Below are positions 31,263-42,571 of a stretch of DNA of 64,000 nucleotides, piece by piece. The translations under genes were made by a program, and so were the position numbers. Every line of letters begins with the position of its first letter. The stretch's first letter is position 1. The notes below the pieces were generated by a model that saw only the letters and a program-made list of their open reading frames with translations, had not been told where the DNA came from and ran no database searches. The stretch is from Phymatolithon calcareum (Eukaryota > Rhodophyta > Florideophyceae > Hapalidiales): positions 806,001-870,000 of the forward strand of contig OZ345377.1 of assembly GCA_977006965.1 (NCBI GenBank), given 5' to 3'.

Positions 31263-32199
31263 TGAGCTAGCTAAACCTAGATACAAACCACGGCGCCAGT
31301 ACATGAGCAAAATGAGGACAGTATAAACGAGACAGACGCTTAAGTTTCCACGATTCATCCGCTACGCAAAGTACTATGCACCTTGTCGCCTTCGACTAGT
31401 ACGCTAACTCAAAACGCTCTCTCCGGAAACGTCTGAAGTCATGGAAAAGAAGGAGCTCTTGCTGAGGGGGGCAACTACCCTGCAGAAAACGTTGACGACG
31501 TTGTCAACCTCGTAATCGCCCAGAGCACGTCTATGAGTTAGGCGCATCTCGTGGAAAATCGCAACAAGCAGCTCCTGGCACTCAACTGTAGCCAGCGCAC
31601 AGCTTGCTCTCTCCGCGTAAACTTCCGAGCGTCAACGACATCAGGATCACCATGTTTTCAGGATACAGCTGAGTTGATGCCTCCTCTATGTTGCGCCAGT
31701 TCAGTATGGTGATTGTGGCGCAGCGGACGCCCGTGATGACGGAGTTTATCCTTACAATAAGCCGAGTCAGCGTAAAAGCAGCCCGGCTAACGAAGGTGGT
31801 CCGCAAACAGTGTGGTATCGCGTTAAATCCAACACAAGCGCACAGCATAATAGCTTCGAAGAAGGGCACGGACTTCTACAACGTGGAAAAAATCCGAATA
31901 CTGTGCTCGTACGTGGACGAAGTACAAAAGCGTGACTCCGGCGGAATAGACAGACTTGCAACAACTTCAGTCTCTGGCACAGCAGAGTGGCGGCTTCACA
32001 GCGTTTTCTGTTGCCCAAGTGGAGCGATGGACACCTGGCCCGCCTTCAGCGGTTTCTCCAGTGTTGACGTGTCCCATTCGATTTGTGCCAACATTACAAC
32101 ATATTATGCCAACAGACAGACGAAAGCTCTGGGCTTCGGCATCGGGCAGGAAGAGAGCGGACTCAGCTAGACGAATTTCCTCTCCAACTGCATTTCAAG

Positions 32200-34150
32200 C
32201 AGGCTTTGGGAGCAATATATTGATGTCGTATTGGTTTCAGAGTTCGAGGCACAATACCAATAGCCAATAGCTCGAGTTTACCAATCCGTATCGCAATATG
32301 TACGAGTCTACCAATATGTCTATTGCCTACAGTTGTCCGAAACAATCGTGGAACAGTCATGCATTCATAAGTATCTTGCTCAGCATCATTTTGAGATCGT
32401 TCCGCATCGCGAGCGCTGCGCGCATTTGACATAGCGGTGGCGACAGTTCGCATATCCCAATAAGTTCGGTTCACTGTCAAGAACAAAAGTGACTCGAATA
32501 GTAGAGAAGTGAGGCTCTGTCGATTGTCAGCAAGAATTCCACTAGCAAGCGAGAAAAGACGCTCGATCTCGGCCGACGAACCGAGAATAAAGTCCAAATT
32601 CATGTACGAGGAACCGACATCCCGACGCTGACGTTTGCGTTTCTTGAAAATATCCGCCATTGATAATGTAGCATCATAAACTGCAGACGACGGTTCGATA
32701 TTCGTCGTTTCGGTCGACTTCTTCAAGTGCTCACATGCGTAACGTTCACGATCCGTCATAGTATCGACCTCGCCACGTTGTATTTTGACAACTCCGGCTT
32801 CAAACACTGAACTTGGAGAGTGTGTAGAGTGCAACTTGATGTAGTTACTTTTCAGCGCGCAATCAAATTAGCGCGCTTCGACTTTTTTCTTTTGGATTTC
32901 GATAGTTTCTGTCAAAGTATCTAACAGAAAGCGACATTCCTCCAGCTTCACACCACCCTTTTGCATGGCCTTGGCGACAGTATTAATCCCGCTGAGTTGT
33001 GAAGATAGCTTATTGCATTGAAGCCGAAATCGCGGTGTGTGCGATATAGTCAAATCCAAACCCTCCGTGTCTGAAACTTCCTCAAGTTCAGTACGAATGC
33101 GATTAAAAAGGTTCACGATGTTGCACAATCCAGACTACCGTGTTGCAGATGGAAGAACAGGGGCAAGATTAGTTAACCGGTGTAGCATAGAACGGTTCGT
33201 AATACTTCCTTTGCATTCACGCATTGTAGTACGCACCTCTTCCAGTGTTAGCTTAATTGAAGGCGTCGATACTATACTATTCACCTCAAGGGTCAACTTG
33301 TGATTACAACAACCGACATGCGGTATGTTCATCTTAGTCGCGATGCTTTTGTTGAGTGCACAGCTATCCGCGATTTGACACACAGCCCAGTCATGCACAT
33401 CAACATGGTAGAAGTTGAAGATGTGCTCCAGTTGCCAAATATGTGCTTTGCTATCGAAAGTAATAGCGTGGGCGCTCTCAATATCACCCTCATCATCTCG
33501 CTTTGCGATTGGTGAAATTGACAATAATGGAGTCGCGAGCTCTTCTGTAACCACATTTCGGCCGTTCTCAACTCGCGGCACGTTCCTCATGAACACAGCG
33601 AAAATACACAGATAGTGTGAACCATTCTTTGTCCAACTATCATGCATCACTGCCCAACGCGTGTTTTTTAGCTCGTTCCGCACTTGTACTTCGACCAGCT
33701 CAACCAACTTGAATAACGTATCACGTAGCGCTTTTATAGAAATCTTCTCGTCCCACTTGCTGAAGTCCCGAAAACGCTCGTTCTCGATGTACGAAATGGG
33801 TAGCGAAAGAGAGATGATGATATCGATATACTGGTACATGGCCTTCTCTCGTGTAGTAGTCGATTTGACAGACTCGAAGTACGCTGGAATAGATGGAGTG
33901 TTATTCAAGGATGCTCGATATATCTGGAGCAATTTCTGTTCATCCCCGCCTGCGACGCAGGAAAGAAGGTGAGACTACGTGTTTCTCCACCAAGTACCTT
34001 TCTCGAAATAAGCACTCGGTACAGGATTCTTGCAATTTACGCCGCGAGGACACGAAAAGGAAAAACAGACCACACCGTGACGAGTAAACTCCTCGCCTTT
34101 TCGGGACGGTATGTCTTTGACAACATCTTCGCACTTGGCATGAGTGCTCT
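32200..34150 (-). pseudogene. hAT transposase, three in-frame nonsense codons
   Basis: The reading frame is continuous with no indel but carries TAG at 33975-33977 (Tyr in the 8.8-kb copy, within the zinc-finger region), TAG at 33135-33137 (Trp in the other copy, after SATR) and TAA at 32868-32870. Shared blocks include SHLLSCVAGG, VMHDSWTKNGSHY, CQIADSCALNK, CCNHKLTLEV and, in the hATC dimerisation region, LGSSAEIERLFSLASGIL. The stop used by copy 1 is lost, so the frame runs on through the terminal repeat. The original Met is not evident. A nonsense-only decay pattern points to a fairly young inactive copy. Confidence 0.88.
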
Positions 34151-34458
34151 TACAACATCGCCCGCTCTTGGTTTGCTCGCCATGCTCATCTGTGAACGAC
34201 GAGACATAGTGCGACGCAATTCTGGCGACATCGTTTTGGGATCGAATGTAGAAGTAACATTGTGTAAAAACAAGACACAATCTTTTCAGTAGTTTCTCTC
34301 GTGCGTGATGTCGCATAACATATCGCACTGACAATAAATAGACCTGCAATGTGGCCGCTTTCCAATTCGTATTTAAATAGAGACACACCGATAAATAGTA
34401 TTGAAATACCCGTATATTGCCGTATATTAATATTGCCGTATATTGTTCCCAAAGCCTG
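32200..34458 (-). mobile_element. hAT transposon, copy 2 (2,259 bp), nested in the MULE
   Basis: The terminal inverted repeats start CAGGCTTTGGGAGCAATATA (left) and CAGGCTTTGGGAACAATATA (right, reverse complement), with one difference in 20. The flanking 8-bp duplication is ATTTCAAG (32192-32199) and ATTTCATG (34459-34466), one mismatch. Joining the flanks with one copy removed restores the MULE frame (NFLSNCISCFPN). The right subterminal region has tandem CGTATATTGC-like repeats. It is the same family as the hAT at 8.7 kb. Confidence 0.93.
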
Positions 34459-34810
34459 ATTTCATGCTTTCCCAATATTACGATTTTAATTTCAGATGGC
34501 GCGAAAGGCCTATACTCGGCCGAGGTGTCGGAACTTCTCTCGTCCAACAACGCAACACGCACGAGTTGCCCGTGCCACCCTCTTTCCAAAAACCTGCGCG
34601 CTGCGGGAATCAATCACACCGATGCAGATTGTGCCGTACTCTGGTCGGTAGTATACGCCAGAACTGAGCAGTACGCATACCAGCTGCTGGATCAACTTAA
34701 GCCTGGCACGTCTGTAAAGCCGAAAACCTATGTTATCGAAGAAAACTTTTTTTGAATTTGGAATTTATTAAACGCCCTCAGTAACACTCATGAAAACATT
34801 GCTATTCTAA

Positions 34811-34897
34811 GAGCTGTATCCGAAATTAAGTCAGATTATGAGAGATTTACAAATATTTGACGAATCATATAATCTGACCTAATTTCGAACATAGCTC
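34811..34897. repeat. 87-bp foldback (MITE-like)
   Basis: GAGCTGTATCCGAAATTAAG continuing into GTCAGATTAT (34811-34839) pairs with the inverted copy 34867-34897, with about four mismatches across a ~27-nt loop. It lies in the MULE between the hAT and piggyBac insertions, just after the YARTEQYA frame ends, and may be a tiny non-autonomous insertion. Confidence 0.7.
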
Positions 34898-34959
34898 ATA
34901 AAATGGCTATGTTTCATTCGCCGTCATAGGTTTCCGGTTTTTTCAGACACAATGAGCCT

Positions 34960-34963
34960 CTAG
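34960..34963. repeat. CTAG, left copy of piggyBac target duplication
   Basis: CTAG occurs at 34960-34963, 37515-37518 and 39896-39899, that is left of, between and right of the two piggyBac elements. Reducing the three to one leaves the MULE frame open (NEPLVNWISVL). Confidence 0.75.
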
Positions 34964-37514
34964 TGTCTATGTGCCGGAATTTTTTCCTCAATTGAGGACC
35001 AATATTTTCTCAATTGAGGACTGAGAATCATTTAATTTTTTGGAAACAAAAGCTACTCACTATCAGGCTCGTCAAAAGCGTCAAGCACATGGATGGCTTC
35101 AACGTGCTTGGCAAAACAGCTTCTTCCGCTTGAAGTGCCACATATGTAGATTGCAGCGCCATCAACCCTATTACATGATGAGCACACGAGGGTCGTCTTC
35201 CTTACTTTGCAGATTCTGCAGCGGTTTTGTGCAGCAAAAGTGGTCATCATGCCATTAAAAGCCTTTCTTTTCTTTCTTGAGGGAGTTAAATGGGTTCCAA
35301 CGCCGCTTCCGGAAGCAAATGTACGCTCTGGCGTAACTGAACGTCGACGGGTATTGCGCGCGTCAAATATGTCGTCGATGAGTTGTTCGGCGAGAACTTC
35401 ATAATATCTTCGCTGCGTGATGTGGTCCTGAGACTCTGGATGCGCACCGGAAAACAGCAGCCAGCTATCAACTACGCAAATTGACAGGAGAGATGTGTTC
35501 ACGCGAAAGGACCAGTCTTGAGTGCGCACTTTCTTCTCCATATTCAAATTTTCTTGGCGGCATCGATTGTGTTTGTCGATTTGAGCACACGCGGAATAGT
35601 ATGTCTCACATACTTCAGGCTGTGGTACGGAAAGCTCAACTCGAGCAGGTCCATTGTCAAGCTGACGCCAGCGCACGCGATTGTACGGTTTTCCTTCCAT
35701 GGTGGTAGAGGTAGTTGAAATGAAATAAAGACGATCTCGGTCAACCCATAGAGCCGCCATCATCGACGGGTCACCAGCCAGAGATTTTCGAACCATAGAA
35801 ATACACTGACCCCTTTCGGAAAGCTCTATTTGCGAGAGATATTCCAATGGATACTTCTTGGTTGCGGTTTTGATGACTCCTATGAACTTGAGGCCCAATC
35901 GGAGAAGCATTTCGGCAGATTCAACTTGCAAAGCATGAATCCGCGCAGACGATGCGCCTTCTACCAGAGTATGCTGCCACAAGACGACGCAGAACTGCTG
36001 TACCATGGGCAGTTTCATTTTCGAAATCTTTTTTCTTCTCGTCCTCTGCAGTGGTCACCAACTCAAGATGCAGCATGATCCCGCTTCTTCCACACGCGGA
36101 GTTCTGTATCTCGCAACCGTTTTCCGGTTTACGGTCGATGGCGATGTATTGAGGCAGGCCGATTTCGATCCAATGGCCTCCGTTTCCATACCAGCGAGAT
36201 ATCGACTCGTCAACGCAAATCAGGTCTGACGGAGTGACATTGCGCTTCCTGTGATCGTTAATGGCATCCACGAAATCCTGGACGAGCGTCCAACGGTACT
36301 GTGCTGACGACATAGGGCCTATTGCACTTGGTTGAACGCTGAATGTAATGCACCGAAGGTAGTCGTCGAACCCGTCCCTACTCATCCCGGTGTTTGAAAA
36401 TGATGGAGCGGGTATATACTTGTTCGGCCTCGTGGACTTCCATAAATCTCTCTTTGCGCCGAACTCAAACCTCGTCATGAGGATGAGTATTCCGAAAAAC
36501 TTAAGAAGCTCTGTCACCGTGGTCTCCCTTCTTCCGATTCTTTTCAGCTTAGCAGACGTCCAAGATACAATTTTGCGCAGGTGCACTTGGGGAAACATAT
36601 TCATAAAGCAATCGTACGGTGTTTGGAACCCAATACCACCGTTTTCGGATAGAAAATCTCCTTGTAGAGTGCGAACTCTCCAGAACTGACGCGGAATCCT
36701 TCCCCCAATTGGGCACAGAACTTGGCGCTTGAACCATGGCACTCCATGGGCAAAAGTACTCGGCTCACGGTCTGGTGTAATGACATCAAGCTCTTCTTGC
36801 GATGCTTGGTCCCAGGAACCTTGCAGCGCGTAAGCTAGAGAGCCCGCGAGAGGGCGCTCAGAACTTCTGTAGGTTGGATGAATGTTCTTGTTTCCCGTCT
36901 GTGAGCTTGTGGTTGCTTGTGGGGCGGAGAAGAGGTCGTTCGTTGAAGAAGAATGGCGCACACGAGTATTGTAAGCCAAAGTTGGCGGTACTTTGTTTTG
37001 CCTGCTGGGGCTCGATACAAGAAGGCGAGAGGAAGCGGCACCTTCTTCAGCCTGTCCTGCCTTGACGCTAATAATCTTGACTGTCTTCATCTTAGTCTTC
37101 TCCACCGGTTGCTCAGATAGGACCCATTCCACGCGCAGTGATGTGCTTGCCCGACCGTTGATTTTCTCCGCAATTACCTCCTGAGCCGTGCCGTTCACTT
37201 TTTTCGACTTGGAAAATACTCCATAAAGTCTGGAACATTCCGCAAGACTGGATACCGACGTCGCTTTTGTGTGTACCCAGTCGGCGCGGGTCTTTTTCTT
37301 GAGGCATGGCAGGTACTGTTTTTCTGCTTGAGCATCACATATTCGTTGTTAGCGAAGAACGAAACGCTTATAAGGTATTAGTTGGGGTACTCCTCACCCA
37401 GAACATGAGTCCGCCTTTCCGAATCTGGCGCCAACAAACTGTTTCGCATTCTTTTTACAAACTTTTTTGGGCTTTTAAATCGGTCCTCAATTGAAAACGT
37501 TCGGCACATAGACA
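34964..37514 (-). mobile_element. piggyBac-like element 1 (2,551 bp)
   Basis: The left end reads TGTCTATGTGCCGG (34964-34977) and the right end CGGCACATAGACA (37502-37514), a perfect 13-bp inverted repeat bounded by CTAG on both sides. Subterminal DNA carries CTCAATTGAG palindromes (two at about 34987-35025, one near 37484). It encodes a piggyBac transposase on the minus strand. Target CTAG differs from the usual TTAA. Confidence 0.9.
35053..37307 (-). pseudogene. piggyBac transposase 1, frameshifted
   Basis: Two long minus-strand frames, 37198-35921 and 36018-35053, make one transposase. Visible features are: FFGILILMTRFEFG in the N-terminal all-helical region; LICVDESISRWYG with the first catalytic Asp; RRIVCADSCFAS with the second; AQIDKHNRCRQ with the third; and a C-terminal Cys-rich domain, CRICKVRKTTLVCSSC then CFAKHVE. 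The frame changes by one between FAS and VESAEMLL at about 35921-35935, where the first frame meets TGA. A second disruption near 37275 separates the ATG at 37307 from the main frame. A frame change at the same codon exists in element 2. Confidence 0.88.
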
Positions 37515-37518
37515 CTAG

Positions 37519-39895
37519 TGTCTAGTTTACTGAAATTTTCCAGCAATTGAGGGAGCGAAAATCATTTAATTTTTGCACATGAAAGCTACTCCCTATCTGG
37601 CACATCAAAGGCGTCAAGCTCATGGATGTCTCCACATGCTTAGCGAAGCACTTCCTGCCAGTAGACGTTCCGCAAATGAATATTGCGGCACCATCAAGTT
37701 TGTCACATGACGAGCAGATGAGGGTCGTCTTATTGACTTTGCAGACTCTACAGTTCTTTTCCACGAAAACATTAGTCATCATTCCATATGCGGTCTTCCG
37801 TTTCTTTCTCGTTAGGGTTAAGTGGGTTCCGACACCGCTCCCGGAGGCAAAGGTGCATTGTGGAGTGGTTGAACGCGACGAGTATTACGCGAATCGTACG
37901 AGTTATCGATGAGCTGCTCGGACAGCACTTCATAATACCTTCGCTGCGTCATGTGTTCCTGAAACTCTGCATGAGCACCGGAGAATAAAATCCAGCTTTG
38001 AACCACACAAATTGCCAAGAGAGATGTATTCACGCGGAACGGCCAGTACAGGGTGTGGTCATTCTTCTCAAGATCCAAACTCTCTTGGCTGTACGGATTG
38101 TGCTTGTCGATTTGTGCGCACGTGGAGTAGTATGTCTCGGACACCTCGGGCTGGGGCACGGACAGCTCAACACGAAACGGTCCTTGTTCAACCTGACGCC
38201 AACGCACACGATTGTGCAGTTTTCCTTCCAGTGTCGTAGAGGTAGTCGAAATAGAATAGCGGCGATCCCGGTCGACCCATATAGCAGCCATCATTAACGT
38301 CTCACCGTTCAAAGCTTTTCGAACCATAGAGACAAATTGACCAGTTTCTGAAAGCTCAATTCTTGATAGGAAGTCCATTGGATACTTCTTGGTCGCTGTT
38401 TTGATGACCCCAACGAATTTTAGGCCCAATCGAAGGAGCGTCTCTGCTGACACTCACGAAGTATGAGTCCGCGCACACAATGCGTCTTGTGCCAGAGTAT
38501 GCGGCCACAAGACGGCGTAAAAATGCTGTACTATGGGCCATTTCGCCTTCGAAATCCGTTTGCTTCTCGTCTTCTGCGGTTGTAACGAGCTGGAGATGTA
38601 TCATTATCCCACTTCTTCCACATGCCGAGTTCTGTATCTCGCAACCGCTCTCCGGTTTACGGTCAATCTCAATGTACTGAGGTAGCCCAACATCAAGCCA
38701 ATGTCTTACGTTGCCGTACCAGCGAGATATGGACTCATCCACGCAAATGAGGTCTGACAGCGACACATTGCGCTTTCGGTGCTCATTTATGGCATCGACA
38801 AAATCTTAAACGAGCGCCCAGCGGTATTGCGCAGATGACATGCTTCCTCTTTCACTTGGTTGTATGCTGAACGTAATGCACCGAAGGTATGCGGTAAACC
38901 TGTCTCTTGACATCTCAGTGTTTGAAAAACAAGGAACCGGGATATACTTGTTCGTTCTGGTAGTGTTCCAAAAATCGGTCATAGCGCCGAACTCAAATCT
39001 TGTCATGAGGATGAGGATTCCGAAAACCTTATCCAGCTCTCTCACTGTAGTCTCTTTTCGCCCGATTCGTTTCAGCTTCGTGGACGTCCATGCAGCTATT
39101 TTTCGAGGGTGACCTTGCGGAAACATGTCATAAAGAAATCATCGGGCGTGTGATGCCCAATACCACAATTTCCCGATATGAAATCTCCATTTCTAGTGCG
39201 TACTGTCCAGAAATGACGTGGAATTCGGCCCCCAATCGGGCATAGAACTTGTCGCTCATACCACGGCACCCCATGAGCAATAACTTTGGGTTCGCGGTCG
39301 GATGTGATGACATAAACTTCCTCTTACGACGCTTGGTTCCAAGAGCCATGGATAGCGTAAGCTAGGGTGCATTGAATAGGGCGTTCATAGCTTCAGGGGG
39401 TTAGATCGAAGTTTTTGTGCTCCTTTGGGGAGCTTCTGTTTGCGACTGCAGAGAATAAACTGGCGTTTGGCGAAGAATACTGGCGACCACGAGTACTCTA
39501 AGTGAACCAGGATCCATTTCACGCGAAGCGACGTGTTCGCGCGACCATTGATTTCATTCAAGAGTACCTCTAGAACCGTGCCGCTCTCTTTTTTGACTTG
39601 GAAAAGGCTCCATAGAGCCTGAAACGCTCTGCGAGACCGGTGACCGATGTTGCCTTAGTGTGTACAGATGCGCCTACCACTCGGCGCAGGTCATTTTCTC
39701 TTGACATGGCACGTCCGCTTCTTCTGAGTGAAAATCGTGTTTTCGTTCCTACTTCCGAACGACGCAAGTTTAAGGTAGTAGTTGCGGACTCGTCACGCAG
39801 AACACAAGCCCGCCTTTCCAAATATGGCGCGAACTATCGGTTTCCCATTCTTTTTACAAATCGCCCCTCTATTGAGGTGGATAGTAAACTAGACA
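37519..39895 (-). mobile_element. piggyBac-like element 2 (2,377 bp)
   Basis: The left end is TGTCTAGTTTACT (37519-37531) and the right end AGTAAACTAGACA (39883-39895), a perfect 13-bp inverted repeat bounded by CTAG. It shares only the first six terminal bases (TGTCTA) with element 1, plus the subterminal CAATTGAG motifs. It abuts element 1 with a single shared CTAG between them, so one inserted into the target duplication of the other. Confidence 0.88.
37587..39707 (-). pseudogene. piggyBac transposase 2, multiply disrupted
   Basis: Starts at ATG 39707 (MSRENDLRRVV...) and ends with the Asp-rich tail at TAG 37587-37589. It is clearly related to element 1 along its length: GILILMTRFEFG, LICVDESISRWYG, RRIVCADSYFVS, AQIDKHNPYSQ, and CRVCKVNKTTLICSSC in the Cys-rich end. 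Breaks include frameshifts near 39540 and 39130, an in-frame TAA near 38808 (Gln expected) and a frame change between FVS and SAETLL near 38445. It is more decayed than element 1. Confidence 0.85.
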
Positions 39896-39899
39896 CTAG
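39896..39899. repeat. CTAG, right copy of piggyBac target duplication
   Basis: Third CTAG of the set; see 34960-34963. MULE coding sequence resumes immediately after it. Confidence 0.75.
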
Positions 39900-40537
39900 T
39901 GAACTGGATTTCGGTGCTTATGCACTCGTGCGAAACGCTCGGATTCCTAAGGCGCGGTCTCTCCCGCCTGGGTGTCGTGAGCTCTATCAACGCTAAGCAG
40001 ACGAACAGTGCACTCGAAACGGTGCGCATGGAGCCTATTTGCGACATTGTGGTCTCTGTAATCAGGAAAATGTCCGACGATGGCTGCAAAACGTGGCCGC
40101 ATGGCTCACGAGATGATAACGAGATGCAAGTTCCTCACAACTTACTGCTACAAGAAGCACCAGGAAAAATCATCTGAGCGGGGCAGCTGTTGTGGAGCCG
40201 GAGGTCATCGAAAGTGACAAGCTGATGTGTGTTGTCTTTCAGCGAAGTGACACTAGTCCATGTGATAGTTAACAGGAACAACCGCGTTACATGCTGTTTC
40301 CGCCACTTTGAAGATCACGAGCAGCCATGTGGCCACCTCTTTGCTGCACGTTTGCTCGCTTCTAGACGCTCGGCGCAGCATCGGGTCGCGTTCGACCTGT
40401 GGAACAAGAACTGATTCGGGAACGCATGGCTCTTGAGAACGCATGCCAAGCAACACGAGCGCAGCATCACTCGTGTTGCTGTCACTGGTGACCAGCAAGT
40501 ACAGGATGATTTTGTGCCGTTTGAACATGGCGCTAAG

Positions 40538-40668
40538 TGTAATCACTGGGAGTGTCAAGATAAGGTTGGGTTTATCATGAAAAGGGGTGATATCTCACCG
40601 ATGAGATGATGAGATGATGAGATGCTCCAGTCTAAGGTGCGGTTTAGGATCGCCGCTTAAATAGAGAA
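40538..40668 (+). repeat. Dispersed repeat shared with 19856-19975
   Basis: Both copies share GTAATCACTGGGAGTG, GAAAAGGGGTGAT and GATGAGATGCTC. This copy has an expanded ATGATGAG triplet array (about 40600-40622). It lies within the MULE between its SWIM and knuckle segments. Confidence 0.7.
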
Positions 40669-41092
40669 GGGGCGAGAAATGCACACCCTGTATAAAGAGC
40701 GGGAGCACTAACAGAAACTACTCTAAAAATCCCAATTGGTTGGTATGTTCTCCCTGAGAGTGTAAGTGTCCGTCCTTACGCTCGTGCAGCATTGCGTGTC
40801 TACATAAGACGGGCCGCAAGACCAAGAGGCCCTGCTTGCCGTCTGAAATGAAGGCCCGTCACTGCTACTCGTGCAGAAACGCCGGTCATTTCTCGCAGAC
40901 GCGCGCCAGGCCGAACATCCACAATACTGTTGAGGCGAAGCGAAAACACATCGACAAAGCGGCTTAGTCCATGATAATTAACCTCGTCACCTACAATGAC
41001 GGAGATACTAACTGCGACGAGGAACTAAAGTATAGAGTGGAGTGCACGAAAATAAACCTTAATTATTTTGACAAGTTTATTTTATAGAGTGC

Positions 41093-41181
41093 TCTGTGTA
41101 TTATAGCCAGTAGACGTTTCTGCAAAGGATGCCGATGTAGCGAATTTTTCCACCTTTTCGGTCCATGTAAGGAGTTTCCTC
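41093..41181 (-). repeat. MULE terminal inverted repeat, right
   Basis: Inverted partner of 31178-31262, containing GCGAATTTTTCCACC and CGGTCCATGTAA, ending TTTCCTC at 41181. Confidence 0.85.
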
Positions 41182-42571
41182 GAATGTATTCTAAAATTCA
41201 AAGTTTTGGTTACTGAATTATACAGAAACTCCCAACAAAGAATCTTTTTGTGTTTTGAGCCAGCTCAGAATTGTACTTTTCCTATTTTTCATGAATCTAG
41301 AGGAAAAAAACGGACAGAAAAGTCATAATTTTTAGTCTGATGAGGTTTAATCCTCTCTTACTCCAAAATTGAGATTTATCGAGACGTATTAGAATTGTTT
41401 TTTTGCGGGTCTCCCGCTCATCGCAATACTTCGTTTAGCACTTCTGGTCCTTCGCGTATATGCCTACAGTGAGAAGTTTTGGGGGTAATTTAACGAACCG
41501 TGACCAGAGCTACAAACAGGAGTTTTTTCCGTGTCCCAATTTTCCTATTCATTAGATGATGTAGATGTCTTGCAGGTTCAATTACCGATCTCATTTCATC
41601 CTGGAAATATTCTTCACCGCATTATCTGGACTACTTTTCTCTTTATTGAATTGATGAGTTGCAAGTAGAGAAGTTCAAAGGGTTAATTTCCTCAGTTTAG
41701 TGATTTGGTGGACCTCTTAATATGGCTATATAGATCTGAGTCTTGGATCTGGTCTGCAACCAGTTTGAAACCTAGTATGGGCCATTTCGATTGTCCCTAA
41801 ACAAATCTATCATAATTTTGTAATATCGAATGACATGTGTAATATTTCGAAATTCTTGCTCTTTCATACTGATTCAGAAGAATGTTTCTCAGACTTCGAA
41901 TCGTGTATTCATCTGCCTTGATGATTCGAAATTCTGAGACCAGTCGCTATATAGATTGAATCATCTACAAGTGAATCGCGATCGAACTTCGAAAGTGAAG
42001 TAAGTTGCGAATAAATCTCCAAGAAATACACTTCCATGGGAAAGAAAACCATTTCGGTCAGACTAAAACCTTCGTTTCCTTGCCAAAAACAGGTACGTTT
42101 TCCTCGCGCTGTGCAGAAGTGGTCCCATATCATTGTGAGGACCCTATGAGTGCCGAAGAAGTAAGTTAGAAACTTATGAAGCTCCGTAACTACATGAAAC
42201 ACTTCGAAAGATGGCTTCTGACACCAGAAAGGAACTATCTTTGAACTGTTTTTGTAAAAACTCCTAGAGAGTATATTCAAGAGAGTTATGTTCCATTTCG
42301 GTCCAGATTTGTCCATTAATCGTAAGCGTGGGTTAATCTTGAGCCGGAGAAGGACTTCATAGAAATTAAAGGGAACTGAGCGAGCATGGGATAAGCTTTT
42401 CCTGATCGGATTTTGCTCATTCATTAATCGGATTCCGACTAAAGTGTTTCCTTTCAGGAAAGTCTCTAGATAGATTCTAGTCCGAATGTTGACTCAGTGA
42501 AACGGATATGAGTAGGGAATTTAACTAAATGTTTTCCATTCCTTCTTTCGCAATCCGTCATTTCAGATCCC
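41182..42571. other. Intergenic region
   Basis: A 171-codon minus-strand frame (41909-42424) is the only long ORF. It is AT-rich, shows no motif I recognise and may be chance or an old relic. Confidence 0.35.

Larger units (their letters stand above)
31688..40966 (+). pseudogene. MULE transposase, split by nested transposons
   Basis: The visible parts, in order, are these. 31688-32199: N-terminal region, then SVDVSHS with a probable first Asp, then GIGQEES and TAG (32168-32170) where Trp is expected, then NFLSNC. 34467-34755: across the hAT insertion the frame continues CFPNITILISDGAKGLYSAE, with the second catalytic Asp in ISDGAKGL, then WSVVYARTEQYA. 39900-40180: after the piggyBacs, NSALETVRMEP with the possible catalytic Glu. 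40229-40414: a SWIM-like zinc finger, VTCCFRHFEDHEQPCGHL (C, C, H). About 40855-40966: a knuckle-like CYSCRNAGHFSQTRA. A zinc-finger N-terminus may start near 31440. The protein cannot be made from this copy. Confidence 0.8.
31178..41181 (+). mobile_element. MULE (Mutator-like) transposon with three nested insertions
   Basis: Long terminal inverted repeats of about 85 bp lie at 31178-31262 and 41093-41181. Both contain TTACATGGACCG, GGTGG, AAATTCGCTA, ATCCTTTGCA-like and CTACT blocks in inverted orientation. Inside are fragments of one plus-strand MULE transposase. The element is interrupted by a hAT (32200-34458) and by two adjacent piggyBacs (34964-37514 and 37519-39895); removing them leaves about 2.8 kb. 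The presumed target duplication (AATACGTAT / GAATGTATT) is only approximate, so the outer ends could be off by a few bases. This is the oldest layer of the nest. Confidence 0.85.

Noticed and set aside
34964-39895. piggyBac copies with TTAA target sites
   Set aside because: I looked for TTAA at the ends and found none; CTAG fits both elements and the host frame.
41909-42424. 171-codon minus-strand ORF as a gene
   Set aside because: AT-rich, no motif, no promoter or homologous copy in the window, and in a degraded region.
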